Of a DNA stretch of 43,891 bases, positions 8,338-18,561 are shown one piece after another. The notes under the pieces are model-generated. The model was not told the DNA's origin and did no database searches. It worked only from the letters and a program-made list of their open reading frames with translations. How positions within the stretch are numbered: position 1 is the stretch's first letter; each line of letters starts with the position of its first letter. The position numbers and the translations under genes were made by a program. Source of the stretch: Arcobacter caeni (GTDB lineage: Bacteria; Campylobacterota; Campylobacteria; Campylobacterales; Arcobacteraceae). Location of the stretch: positions 1 to 43,891 of the forward strand of contig NZ_MUXE01000017.1 of the NCBI RefSeq assembly GCF_003063245.1. Reading direction: 5' to 3'.

Positions 8338-8449
8338 GGCTTATCGTAAAGATTCAGTATTCTGCGTAATTAACTTCATTTAAACTAATTTGCAGTATAT
8401 TACAATTCAATTTTATTACGGAATATAAAGATTAATATAAAGGAAAATG

Positions 8450-11400
8450 ATGGGGTGCAATTTAGACTTACTAACTTCTTTTAAAGATAATTGCGGGTTT
8501 GGTTTAGTAGCAGACATGAAAAACCGACCGAGTCATAAAAATTTAGAAGATGCAATAACTTCGCTTGAAAGAATGATGCATAGAGGTGCAGTAGCAGCCG
8601 ATGGAAAAACGGGAGATGGTTCAGGGTTATTGTTATCAATGCCAGACTCTTTTATGCGAAAAATGGCTAAACAAAAAGGTATAGATTTACCAGAAACATA
8701 TGCGGTTGCTATGATTTTTACAAAAGATTTAAAACATATAGATGTTTTTACAGAATACTGTGAAACAAATGATTTAAAAGTAGTGTTTGTAAGAACAGTT
8801 CCTGTTGATATAAGTGCTTTAGGACAACAAGCTTTAGAAAATTTACCTCAAATAATACAAGTTTTTGTTGTTCCTAATACATTAATGTCATCAAAAAGAT
8901 TTGATGCAATGATTTATTTAACACGAAAAGAGTGTGAACACAAATTAATAGATGATAAAGACTTTTATATTCCAAGCTTTTCATCAAAAGTTTTATCATA
9001 TAAAGGGCTTATTATGCCTACTCATATTAAAACTTTTTATGTAGATTTAAGAGATGAAGATTTTAAAATATCATTCTCATTATTTCACCAAAGATTTTCA
9101 ACAAATACACTTCCTTTGTGGAGATTAGCACAACCTTTTAGAGCAATTGCACATAATGGTGAGATAAACTCAGTTGAAGCAAATAGATTTAATGTTGAAG
9201 TAAAATCGGAACAATTAAAATCAGAGATTTTCTCAGAAGCTGAAATGAAAAGATTATTACCAATTTTACAACCAATTGGTTCTGATTCTACATCTTTAGA
9301 TAATATGTTTGAATTTTTATTAGCAAATGGGGTAGATTTCTTTAAAGCTGCAAGAAGTTTAATTCCAGCACCTTGGCAAAATGCTCCTCATATGGATTCT
9401 AATTTAAGAGCTTTTTATGAATATACAGCAACTGCAATGGAAGCATGGGATGGACCTGCTGCTGTTTCATTAACAGATGGAAGACATATTGGTTGTTTAA
9501 TTGATAGAAATGGATTAAGACCATCAAAATATATTATTACAAAAGATGACAAATTATATATTACATCTGAATATGGAACACTAAATATTGAAGATGACAA
9601 TATTTTAGAAAGAGGAAGATTGCAATCAGGTCAAATGATTGCCCTTGATTTAAAACATGGGAAAATCTTAAAAGAAGATGATATTAACAATTATTTAAAA
9701 TCATCTCAACATTATTCTAAATGGTTAAATGATGATATGGATTATATTCAAGAGTATATTGAAGATACTTTTTTAAATGTAAAAGACTATAAATTAGAAA
9801 ACTTAGAGAAAAAACAAAAGTTCTTTAATATTACTTATGAAGTACTGGACCAAGTTATTGAACCAATGGCAAAAGAGGGTAAAGAACCTGTTGGTTCTAT
9901 GGGAGATGATACTCCATTAGCCTGTTTTTCTCAAGTAAATAGAAATTTTACAGATTTATTTAGACAAAAATTTGCACAAGTTACAAATCCTCCAATTGAC
10001 CCATATAGAGAAAAAGTAGTTATGTCTTTAGAAACAGGATTTGGGAAAGTACATAATGTATTAGATGAAAAACCTGAATATGCAAGAAGATTAAAAGTTA
10101 CAAGTCCTATTTTAATGAAAGAAAAATATGATGTTTTATACTCTTTTGGAGATGAAAAATCACCAAGATATGATGCCTATTATAAAAATAGAGTATTTGC
10201 AACAACATTTAAAACAAATTTAAAAGCAGCTTTAGAACAATTAGCTTCTTATGTGATAAAAGCAGTTAAACATGATGGTGTATCAGTAGTTCTTTTAGAT
10301 GATAGAACACTTAGTGAAAATGAAAAAGTAATACCTGCTGTAATGGCTGTTGGATATATTAATCAAAGATTATTAAAAGAAGAAATTAAACATAATGTTT
10401 CAATTGTAGCAATTACAGGTGAAGTTTATGATCCACATATGGCTGCTGTTTTAGTTGCATTTGGATGTACTGCAATTTATCCATATATGATGTATGCCTC
10501 AACGGTTGCATTTTTTCAAAGAGAAAAACCAACTAAATATGAGATGCAAAAATATTTAAAAAATACACAAAAATCTGTAAATGCTGGATTATTAAAAATC
10601 ATGTCAAAAATGGGAATTTGTACAATTGCATCGTATAGAAACTCTGGTTTATTTGATATTATTGGTTTAAGTGATGAAATTAATAATGACTGTTTTACAG
10701 GTGCTCATAGTGATTTATGTGGATTATCATATGCTGATATTGAAGAAAAGATAAATAAATCTCATCATAATGCATTTAAAGAAGAAAATACAGTTTTTCC
10801 ATTAGATATAGGAGGATTTTACAAATATAATAATGGTGGAGAATACCACGATTATGGACCTGCAACTACAAGAGCTATGCATAATAAAAAAGCGGCTAAA
10901 AAAGAAGATATTACAGATTTTGAAGGTTTAAGAGATTTAGTAAATAATAGAGATAAAAAGTTTATTAGAGATTTCTTTGAATTTAATTCAGATAAAGAGC
11001 CTATTGATGTAAGTAGTGTTGAAACAAAAGAAGATATTTTCAAAAGATTTTCAACTGCTGCCATGTCATTGGGTTCAATTTCACCAGAAGCTCACGAAGC
11101 AATGGCAACTGCTATGAATACAATTGGTGGTATGAGTAACTCAGGTGAGGGTGGTGAGGATTCAAAAAGATTTGGAACAATCAAAAATTCTAAAATCAAA
11201 CAAGTTGCATCTGGGAGATTTGGTGTAACGCCAGCATATTTAAGAAGTGCTGAAGAGTTACAAATAAAAGTAGCACAAGGGGCAAAACCAGGTGAAGGTG
11301 GACAATTACCAGGACACAAAGTTACTCCTTTAATTGCAACGCTTAGACATACCGTTGCTGGTGTTACACTTATTTCACCACCACCACACCATGATATTTA

Positions 11401-12886
11401 TTCAATTGAAGATTTAGCACAGTTAATTTTTGACTTAAAACAAATTAACCCATTGGCTAAAATTACAGTTAAATTAGTTTCATCAATTGGTGTTGGAACG
11501 ATTGCAGCTGGAGTTGCAAAAGCTTATGCTGATAAAATCATTATTTCAGGTGGAGATGGAGGAACGGGAGCTGCTCCTTTAACTTCTATCAAACATGCTG
11601 GAAATCCATGGGAAATGGGTCTTAGTGAAGCTCATAATGCTTTAAAAGCAAACCATTTAAGAGAATTTGTTCATCTTCAAACAGATGGTGGATTAAAAAC
11701 AGGTCTTGATGTTGTAAAAGCAGCAATGTTAGGAGCTGAGTCATATGCATTTGGAACAGCTTCATTAACACTTCTTGGATGTAAAATTTTAAGAATTTGC
11801 CATACAAATAAATGTTCAGTTGGAGTTGCAACTCAAGATGAAAACTTAAGAGATTTCTTTACAGGAACAGTTGATAGATTGATTTCTTATTTTACTTTTA
11901 TAGCAGAAGATGTTAGAAATATTCTTGCTTCATTAGGTTATAAAACAATAGAAGAAATTGTTGGAAGATCTGATTTACTAAAAGTAATTGATGATAAATT
12001 TGCACAAAAATTTGATTTCCAAAATATCTTAAGAAGAATAGAGGGAATTGATACTTGTCAAAAAGAGACAAATGCTCCTTTTGATGATAATAAATTTGAA
12101 AAAGAGTTATTAAAAAAAGTTCATAGAACAATAGAAAACCCAAATTCGCCAATAAAAGTAAATACTGAAATTTCTAACTTAAATAGATCATTTGGTGCTT
12201 TAATTTCTGGAGAAATAGCAAGATTTTATGGAGACAAAGGATTACCTGAAAACTCTATAAATATAAATCTAAAAGGAATTGCAGGTCAATCTTTTGGGGC
12301 ATTTTTATCAAAAGGTATGAATTTACACCTTGATGGAGTTGCAAATGATTATGTTGGAAAAGGTATGAATGGTGGAAAAATCATCATAAATCCAGCACAT
12401 CAGGGAAACAATTTCGCTGGCGCTGGAAATACATGTTTGTATGGTGCAACAGGTGGAAAACTTTATATTAGAGCAACTGTTGGTGAAAGATTTGCAGTTA
12501 GAAATTCTGGTTGTATTTCGGTTGTTGAGGGAACTGGCGATAATCCTTGTGAATATATGACAGGTGGAATTGCTGTAATTTTAGGAAATACTGGAATTAA
12601 TTTTGGAGCTGGAATGACAGGTGGTTTAGCATTTGTTTATGACCCCGAAAAAACTTTTGTTGATAAAATGAATCAAGAACTAATAGAAGCAGTTAGAGTT
12701 GATACAGATGATACAGAGCGAGAAAGATTATATTTAAAAAGATTGTTATTAGACTATTTACATGAAACACAAAGTGAAATAGCTGAAAATATATTACAAA
12801 ATTTTAGAGCAGAAATTAGAAACTTTTGGATGGTAAAACCTAAAAATATGACGGTGCTACCACTGGATCCGGACAAGGGAGATTAG
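8450..12886 (+). CDS. gltB: Glutamate synthase (NADPH) large subunit
   Basis: GltB converts 2-oxoglutarate and glutamine to two glutamates. The 1478-aa protein has the class II glutamine amidotransferase domain with the catalytic Cys in DNCGFGLVAD (residue 15, exposed after propeptide removal). A central domain and an FMN-binding (beta/alpha)8 synthase domain (about 800-1170) follow, with GGEDSKR, GAKPGEGGQLPGHKV and ISGGDGGTGAAP. The 3Fe-4S Cys set is C-x5-C-x4-C at about 1111-1122, and the C-terminal GXGXG beta-helix is at about 1220-1420. Two ATGs lie in tandem at 8447 and 8450; I prefer 8450 because the AAGGA motif is only 2 nt from 8447. gltD follows after 4 nt. Confidence 0.96.
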   Translation: MGCNLDLLTSFKDNCGFGLVADMKNRPSHKNLEDAITSLERMMHRGAVAADGKTGDGSGLLLSMPDSFMRKMAKQKGIDLPETYAVAMIFTKDLKHIDVFTEYCETNDLKVVFVRTVPVDISALGQQALENLPQIIQVFVVPNTLMSSKRFDAMIYLTRKECEHKLIDDKDFYIPSFSSKVLSYKGLIMPTHIKTFYVDLRDEDFKISFSLFHQRFSTNTLPLWRLAQPFRAIAHNGEINSVEANRFNVEVKSEQLKSEIFSEAEMKRLLPILQPIGSDSTSLDNMFEFLLANGVDFFKAARSLIPAPWQNAPHMDSNLRAFYEYTATAMEAWDGPAAVSLTDGRHIGCLIDRNGLRPSKYIITKDDKLYITSEYGTLNIEDDNILERGRLQSGQMIALDLKHGKILKEDDINNYLKSSQHYSKWLNDDMDYIQEYIEDTFLNVKDYKLENLEKKQKFFNITYEVLDQVIEPMAKEGKEPVGSMGDDTPLACFSQVNRNFTDLFRQKFAQVTNPPIDPYREKVVMSLETGFGKVHNVLDEKPEYARRLKVTSPILMKEKYDVLYSFGDEKSPRYDAYYKNRVFATTFKTNLKAALEQLASYVIKAVKHDGVSVVLLDDRTLSENEKVIPAVMAVGYINQRLLKEEIKHNVSIVAITGEVYDPHMAAVLVAFGCTAIYPYMMYASTVAFFQREKPTKYEMQKYLKNTQKSVNAGLLKIMSKMGICTIASYRNSGLFDIIGLSDEINNDCFTGAHSDLCGLSYADIEEKINKSHHNAFKEENTVFPLDIGGFYKYNNGGEYHDYGPATTRAMHNKKAAKKEDITDFEGLRDLVNNRDKKFIRDFFEFNSDKEPIDVSSVETKEDIFKRFSTAAMSLGSISPEAHEAMATAMNTIGGMSNSGEGGEDSKRFGTIKNSKIKQVASGRFGVTPAYLRSAEELQIKVAQGAKPGEGGQLPGHKVTPLIATLRHTVAGVTLISPPPHHDIYSIEDLAQLIFDLKQINPLAKITVKLVSSIGVGTIAAGVAKAYADKIIISGGDGGTGAAPLTSIKHAGNPWEMGLSEAHNALKANHLREFVHLQTDGGLKTGLDVVKAAMLGAESYAFGTASLTLLGCKILRICHTNKCSVGVATQDENLRDFFTGTVDRLISYFTFIAEDVRNILASLGYKTIEEIVGRSDLLKVIDDKFAQKFDFQNILRRIEGIDTCQKETNAPFDDNKFEKELLKKVHRTIENPNSPIKVNTEISNLNRSFGALISGEIARFYGDKGLPENSININLKGIAGQSFGAFLSKGMNLHLDGVANDYVGKGMNGGKIIINPAHQGNNFAGAGNTCLYGATGGKLYIRATVGERFAVRNSGCISVVEGTGDNPCEYMTGGIAVILGNTGINFGAGMTGGLAFVYDPEKTFVDKMNQELIEAVRVDTDDTERERLYLKRLLLDYLHETQSEIAENILQNFRAEIRNFWMVKPKNMTVLPLDPDKGD

Positions 12887-12890
12887 AGAG

Positions 12891-14267
12891 ATGTTAAACT
12901 TTACAAAATTTGAAAGAATTAATCCTGAAAAAAGAGATGTACTTCAAAGATTAAAAGATTTTAATGAAGTATATCAAGTATTTACAAAACAAAGAGCAGT
13001 TGAGCAATCTGATAGATGTATGCAATGTGGTGATCCATATTGTCATACAGGATGTCCATTAGGAAATTATATTCCAGCTTGGTTAAAACAAACTGTTGTT
13101 AAAAACCCAGATATGGCATTTGCTTTATCAAATGAAACATCTCCTTTTCCTGAAATTTTAGGAAGAATTTGTCCTCAAGATGTTTTATGTGAGGGTGCAT
13201 GTTCATTAAATACAGGCCATGGAGCAATATCTATTGGTGCTGTTGAAACTTTTATATCAGAAGATGCTTTTGAAAGAGGTGTTAAACCTAAATTCACTGA
13301 ACATAAAAATGATAAAAGAGTTGCAGTCGTAGGTTCAGGACCAGCTGGAATTTCAGCAGCAACTTTTCTTTTAAGAAAGGGTTTTAATGTTGAAATGTTT
13401 GAAAGAGCAGATAGAGCAGGGGGACTTTTAATGTATGGAATCCCTGGATTTAAGCTTGATAAAACAACAATTGATAGAAGAATTAATTGGTTATTAGAAG
13501 CTGGAATGAAATTACATACAAATTGTGAGATTGGGCGTGATAAATCAATATCTGAACTTGAAAATGATTTTGATGCAATATTTTTAGGTATTGGATCAAC
13601 TAAAAGTAATGAAGTAAAACTTGAAGGTGAAAAATCTTCAAATGTACATTTTGCAATTGATTTTTTAACAGGAATCCAAAAAAGAAATCTTGGCAATAAA
13701 AATGTTAATTATATAGATGTAACAGATAAAAAAGTAGTTGTAATTGGTGGTGGAGATACGGCTATGGACTGCGTTAGAACATCTGTAAGAGAAAATGCTA
13801 CAAGTGTTAAATGTCTTTATAGAAGAGATGAAGCAAATATGCCAGGATCTAAAAAAGAGGTTGTAAATGCAAAAGAAGAGGGTGTTGAATTCGTATTTAA
13901 TGTAAGCCCAAAATCTATAAAAGTTGAAAAAAATTTAGCAGTTGGCGTTGAATTAGTTGAAACTTCTATGAGTAAAGAAGATACAAGTGGAAGACAAAAA
14001 GTTGTATTAATTGAAGGTAGTGAGTATTTAGAAGAAGCTGATATTGTTATTTTAGCACTAGGTTTTTCTCCTGAAGTTCCTACATTTTTAAAAGAATTAA
14101 ATGTTGAAACAAACTCATGGGGTGGAATTATAATTGATTCTAATTTCAAGACATCAAACAAAAAAGTTTATGCAGGTGGAGATTGTCAAAGAGGCGCTCA
14201 CTTAGCTGTTACTGCTGCTGTTGATGGAAGAGAAGCTGCAAAAGCCATAATAAAAGAGTTATTATAA
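12891..14267 (+). CDS. gltD: Glutamate synthase small subunit
   Basis: GltD passes electrons from NADPH through FAD and iron-sulfur clusters to GltB. The 458-aa protein has N-terminal cluster cysteines at 43, 46, 51, 55 and 93, 99, 103. The FAD dinucleotide motif is VAVVGSGPAGISAA (about 143-156) and the NADPH motif is VVVIGGGDTAMD (about 285-296). The C-terminal GGDCQRGAHLAVTAAVDGREAA closes the FAD fold. Translation is tightly linked to gltB (4-nt gap, GGGAGA upstream). A family member can also be an NAD-dependent dihydropyrimidine dehydrogenase subunit, but adjacency to gltB settles the call. Confidence 0.95.
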   Translation: MLNFTKFERINPEKRDVLQRLKDFNEVYQVFTKQRAVEQSDRCMQCGDPYCHTGCPLGNYIPAWLKQTVVKNPDMAFALSNETSPFPEILGRICPQDVLCEGACSLNTGHGAISIGAVETFISEDAFERGVKPKFTEHKNDKRVAVVGSGPAGISAATFLLRKGFNVEMFERADRAGGLLMYGIPGFKLDKTTIDRRINWLLEAGMKLHTNCEIGRDKSISELENDFDAIFLGIGSTKSNEVKLEGEKSSNVHFAIDFLTGIQKRNLGNKNVNYIDVTDKKVVVIGGGDTAMDCVRTSVRENATSVKCLYRRDEANMPGSKKEVVNAKEEGVEFVFNVSPKSIKVEKNLAVGVELVETSMSKEDTSGRQKVVLIEGSEYLEEADIVILALGFSPEVPTFLKELNVETNSWGGIIIDSNFKTSNKKVYAGGDCQRGAHLAVTAAVDGREAAKAIIKELL

Positions 14268-14270
14268 AAA

Positions 14271-15026
14271 ATGAATAATAATCTTACAGCCTTATATAAA
14301 AGAAGTTTTATTGAGGCTGTAATTCTTGCAAACAAAGAATTACATATTTACATAAATACAAATCTATCTTTAAAAGATTATGAATATACAAATATCACTG
14401 GTTTTGGTGGTGATAATTCTTTAAAAATGGATTTAATTGCAGAAAATATTTTTATAAAACATCTGGAAAATTTTGGAAATATTTATTCTGAAGAGTGTGG
14501 ATTAAAAACAACAAATAAAGAGTTTACAATTGTTATTGACCCACTTGATGGAAGTAATAATTTTTATTCTAATTTACCATATTATGGAACTTCTGTTGCT
14601 TTACAAAAAGATGGAACAACAATAGCTGGTTTTGTGACAAATTTAGTATCTTCAATTATAAAATATAGAGCATTTGATGATGAAATAAAATATTTTTCTC
14701 TTATAAAAAACGAAGAAATAATACCTATTCATATAGAAAAAACAAAGATTTCAGTTTTTGAAAGAGCTTATGAGTATCCAATAATTTGTCAAAAATTATC
14801 AAAAAATAATATAAAATTTAGATCTTTAGGTGCAGTTGCTTTGTCTTTGAGTGATGCCCAAAATTACGATTTTGTATTGTATTGTGGGAATATACGAGAG
14901 TTTGATATTGCTGCATCTTTATATATATTTAAAGATTTATATATTTATAAAACAGATAAATCTTTATTGCTTTCAAAAAATAAGCAAAAGTTTGATTTAG
15001 TTAAAGAATTTATTAAAGAAGTTTAG
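14271..15026 (+). CDS. Inositol monophosphatase-family phosphatase
   Basis: The 251-aa protein has the Li+-sensitive phosphatase core: EECG at about 78-81 and IDPLDGSNNFYSNLPYYGTSVAL, where DPLDGS coordinates the catalytic metals. SLGAVALSLSDA and the late Asp in EFDIAAS follow. The exact substrate could be inositol phosphate, 3'-phosphoadenosine 5'-phosphate (CysQ) or fructose bisphosphate. The metal site is intact; substrate residues cannot be assigned by eye. It starts 3 nt after gltD with little ribosome-binding site, so it is probably translated by coupling. Confidence 0.8.
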   Translation: MNNNLTALYKRSFIEAVILANKELHIYINTNLSLKDYEYTNITGFGGDNSLKMDLIAENIFIKHLENFGNIYSEECGLKTTNKEFTIVIDPLDGSNNFYSNLPYYGTSVALQKDGTTIAGFVTNLVSSIIKYRAFDDEIKYFSLIKNEEIIPIHIEKTKISVFERAYEYPIICQKLSKNNIKFRSLGAVALSLSDAQNYDFVLYCGNIREFDIAASLYIFKDLYIYKTDKSLLLSKNKQKFDLVKEFIKEV

Positions 15027-15048
15027 GTTATAACTCCACCATAAATAA

Positions 15049-15323
<275 letters not shown>

Positions 15324-15324
<1 letters not shown>

Positions 15325-16793
15325 TGTCTAAAGTAACAACTATTATCGACATTGGGTCCAACTCAATGCGTATGGTTGTACTACAAAAAAGTAGCAGGTT
15401 CGCATTTAATTTAATAAATGAAACAAAAAGCAGAGTTAAAATATCTGAGGGCTGTTACGAAAATGGTGGAAATCTACAAGAAATTCCTATGCAAAGAGCA
15501 TATGAATCATTAAAATCTTTTTTAAATATATCTACGGCATTAAAATCAAGAAAAATTATTTGTGTTGCAACATCAGCATTAAGAGATGCTCCAAATGCAA
15601 ATGTATTTATTTCTAGAATCTCAAAAGATTTAGGATTAAATATAAAAGTAATTGATGGTGAAAAAGAAGCATATTATGGTGGAATTGCAGCTTTAAACTT
15701 ACTTCATGATGATACTTTTGTAACTGTTGATATTGGTGGTGGTTCTACGGAATTTTGTTTTATAAATAATGGAAAAGTAGAAAAATCAATATCTTTAAAT
15801 ATTGGAACAGTTAGAATAAAAGAACTTTATTTTAATAAAAATGATGTTGAAGGCGCTAAAAAATATATTTTAGATAATTTAAAAAAGATTTCAGAATTAG
15901 AGATAAAAATTCCGAAAAAAGTTGTAGGAATTGGAGGAAGTATTAGAGCTTTGTCTAAGATTGTAATGACAAAAAATCAATATCCTTTAGATGTATTACA
16001 TGAATATATGTATAAAGTAAAAGATGAAATTAGTTTATTTGATAAAATATCAATAGCTAAAAATAATGATGATTTAAAATCATTTGGTGTTAAAAAAGAT
16101 AGATTTGATACGATAAAAGAGGGTGCATTTATTTTTAAAACTATTTTAGAAGAGTTAAATATAGATGAGGTTGTGACCTCTGGCGTTGGAGTGAGAGAAG
16201 GTGCTTATCTAACTGATTTATTAAGAACTTCAAATCATAAATTCCCAGAAAATTTTAATGTAAGCGTTAGAAGCCTATTGGATAGATTTCAAATTGATGA
16301 AAAACAAAGTGCTTATTTAGGAAATAATGCAAAAAAAATATTTGATGTTTTAAAACCAATACATAATTTAGATAATAAGTGCAGAAGTTTATTAGTAATA
16401 TCTTCAAAACTTCATTCTATTGGTTCTGCACTAAATTTTTATAAATCAAATGATAACGCATTTGATTTTATTTTAAATGGTTTAAATTATGATTTTTTAC
16501 ATACTTCAAGGGTTCTTGTAGCTCATACAATTAAATTTTCAAAAAAATCACTTCCTACAAAAAATGATATTTTAAAATATGAAGAGCTTTTACCATCTTT
16601 AGAAGTTATGCAATGGATGTCTTTTATGATTTCTTTAAATATTGCAATAAATCAAGATTTATCAAGACCAAAAGTTGAATATATATTGGAAAATAATACT
16701 TTGCAAATAGCTTTATTAAATAAATCATTTTTGATTGAATCAAACATTGATAAATTAGAAAGTCCTGAAGATTTAAATATAAAGATATTATGA
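15324..16793 (+). CDS. ppx: Exopolyphosphatase/guanosine pentaphosphatase (Ppx/GppA)
   Basis: Ppx/GppA enzymes remove terminal phosphate from polyphosphate or convert pppGpp to ppGpp. The 489-aa protein has the ASKHA phosphate-binding motifs IDIGSNSMRMVV (about 7-18), ATSALRDAPN (about 83-92), VDIGGGSTEF (about 134-143) and GIGGSIRAL (about 203-211). An HD-like helical C-terminal half (about 310-480) follows. Which activity dominates cannot be told from the sequence. It overlaps the next gene by 4 bp. Confidence 0.9.
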
Positions 16794-17701
16794 TGAAAAA
16801 AATAGTTTACAAACTTTTTTTAGTAGTTATTTTTATACTAAGAAAAATACCAAAATCTTTAAGAAGAGCCTTTTTTAGGTTTATTGCTACTTGTGGATAT
16901 TTGTTCGCAAAAAAAACAAATAGAATAATAAAAACAAATTTAGATTTTGTTTTTGAAAATACTTTATCAGATTTAGAAATTAAAGAGATTCAAAAATACT
17001 CTTATTTTAATATGATTTTATGGGTTCAATCACTTATAGAAAACTTAGATGTTACAGATGAAGAACTTAAACAAACTGTTGAAATAGAAAATGCACATAT
17101 TCTTGAAGATTTAAAAAAACAGAATAAACCAATTATTTTAATCTCAGCTCATTACGGAAATATTGAAATGCTTAGCTGTTATATAAATAAATTCGTAATA
17201 CCTTTATATCAAGTAGCAAGAGAATCAAATTTTGAAGAAATTGATGAATTTATAGTAAAAGCTAGAGAAGCATCTGGAAGTAAGATCATTTTTAAAACAG
17301 GAGCTTTAAAAAAACTGGTAAAAGCGATGATTAAAAAAGATGCTGTTTCTTTATTAATTGATCAAAATATTAATTCAAAAGATGGTGAAGAAGTAGAATT
17401 TCTAGGAAAAAAGGCTTATCAAACATCTTCAAGTGCAAGTTTAGCTAGAAAATTCGATGCTTATATCGTACCTCTTGCTATTTTTAATCAAGAAAATTAT
17501 AAATACAAAATAAAAATATATAACCCTATTATTCCTGTTAAAACAGATAATGAAAAAGATGATATAAAAATAATTTCACAATTAGAAGCTAATGCAATAT
17601 CTGCTATAATCTATGAAGATAAAAAACAATGGTTTTGGCCTCATAAAAGGTTTAAAAGTCATTATAAAGAGATATATGAAAAGAATTTTAATAATAAGTG
17701 A
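16790..17701 (+). CDS. Lipid A biosynthesis (lauroyl) acyltransferase
   Basis: LpxL/HtrB-family enzymes add a secondary acyl chain to lipid A at the inner membrane. The 303-aa protein has an N-terminal hydrophobic anchor (about residues 5-20) and the HX4D/E catalytic motif in SAHYGNIEM (His121, Glu126). An active-site Arg occurs in QVARESNF, and LLIDQN and the C-terminal WFWPHKRFK are typical of the family. Length is normal. Two tandem ATGs (16790, 16793) both overlap the ppx stop. The next gene starts inside its 3' end (26-bp overlap). It opens the envelope-glycan run. Confidence 0.88.
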   Translation: MMKKIVYKLFLVVIFILRKIPKSLRRAFFRFIATCGYLFAKKTNRIIKTNLDFVFENTLSDLEIKEIQKYSYFNMILWVQSLIENLDVTDEELKQTVEIENAHILEDLKKQNKPIILISAHYGNIEMLSCYINKFVIPLYQVARESNFEEIDEFIVKAREASGSKIIFKTGALKKLVKAMIKKDAVSLLIDQNINSKDGEEVEFLGKKAYQTSSSASLARKFDAYIVPLAIFNQENYKYKIKIYNPIIPVKTDNEKDDIKIISQLEANAISAIIYEDKKQWFWPHKRFKSHYKEIYEKNFNNK

Positions 17702-18551
17702 CGGTAAACCAGGACACTTAAATCAATCCATAGCTTTTTGTAAAATTAAAAACATTAGTTATGATATTTTAGAAGTAAAATTTAAATCAAGGTTTTATAA
17801 ACTTTTATCTTATGTTTTTGATAAATTTAATTTTTTCACAGACTCTTTATTTGAAGAACACAAAAATTATTATCCAGAATTTTATGATGCAATTATTAGT
17901 GCTGGTTCTGGAACTTATTATTTTAATAAATTAATTGCTCAAAAATATAACAAAAAATCAATCGCATTAATGCTTCCCAAATCTTACAAATACTCAAATT
18001 TTTATTATATAATTGCGCAAGAACATGACCATCCTGTTTTATTAGATAATTTATTGGCTATTCCTTTAAATTTATCATATTCAAGTCCAAAAGGTTTTAT
18101 TGAAAAAAATAAAAATAAAAAATCTCTGGCTATAATAATTGGTGGAGATAATGGTGTTTTTTCAATGCAATACCATATTATAAAAGAAAAATTAGATGAA
18201 ATTTTCAAAAATTATCCTGATTATTTAAAATATGTTACAACCTCAAGAAGAACATCTTCTAAAATAGAAACTTTGGTTGATGAATATGATTTTGATTATA
18301 AGCTTATTTATTCAAAAGAACCAAATATAAATCCAATCGGTGATTTTATAGCTGTTTGTGATGAATTTTTTATTACTATTGATTCTACCTCAATGTTAAG
18401 TGAAGTAAGAGCAAATAGTGATGCAAAAATAAATATAATTGAATTAAAATCAAAAAAAGAGAATACAAAATATCATAAATTAGCATCTATAATTAATGAT
18501 ATGGATGAAAAATTAGATTTTGTGAAAATATTAAAAAGAGTAAAAATTTAA
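17676..18551 (+). CDS. ELM1/GtrOC1-family putative glycosyltransferase
   Basis: The 291-aa protein opens with RILIISDGKPGHLNQS and contains SAGSGTYYFNKLIAQ, AQEHDHPV, AIIIGGDNG and SMLSEVRANSDAKINIIEL. This is the pattern of the Mito_fiss_Elm1 family, which resembles GT-B glycosyltransferases. Bacterial members occur in LPS/capsule loci, which fits the neighbours. I chose ATG 17676: AAAGAGA precedes it and the protein then starts at the first Rossmann strand. A longer in-frame start at 17613 adds residues that overlap the acyltransferase and look non-native. Confidence 0.75.
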   Translation: MKRILIISDGKPGHLNQSIAFCKIKNISYDILEVKFKSRFYKLLSYVFDKFNFFTDSLFEEHKNYYPEFYDAIISAGSGTYYFNKLIAQKYNKKSIALMLPKSYKYSNFYYIIAQEHDHPVLLDNLLAIPLNLSYSSPKGFIEKNKNKKSLAIIIGGDNGVFSMQYHIIKEKLDEIFKNYPDYLKYVTTSRRTSSKIETLVDEYDFDYKLIYSKEPNINPIGDFIAVCDEFFITIDSTSMLSEVRANSDAKINIIELKSKKENTKYHKLASIINDMDEKLDFVKILKRVKI

Positions 18552-18561
18552 AGGAAAAAAG

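Larger units (their letters stand above)
8150..8449. promoter_or_regulatory. Divergent promoter region between dctP and gltB
   Basis: This 300-bp region has no gene. For the minus strand, a TATAAT -10 box at 8187-8182 would give a short leader before dctP. For gltB, a TATAAT box lies at 8332-8337 with only a weak -35, implying a leader of about 100 nt. A perfect inverted repeat lies at 8281-8303. AAAGTTAT-like words recur at about 8190, 8225 and 8270, some resembling half of that repeat. Confidence 0.55.

Noticed and set aside
13175-13696. Minus-strand open frame opposite gltD
   Set aside because: It is the antisense of conserved FAD-binding sequence and gives a Ser/Pro-rich product with no recognisable domain.
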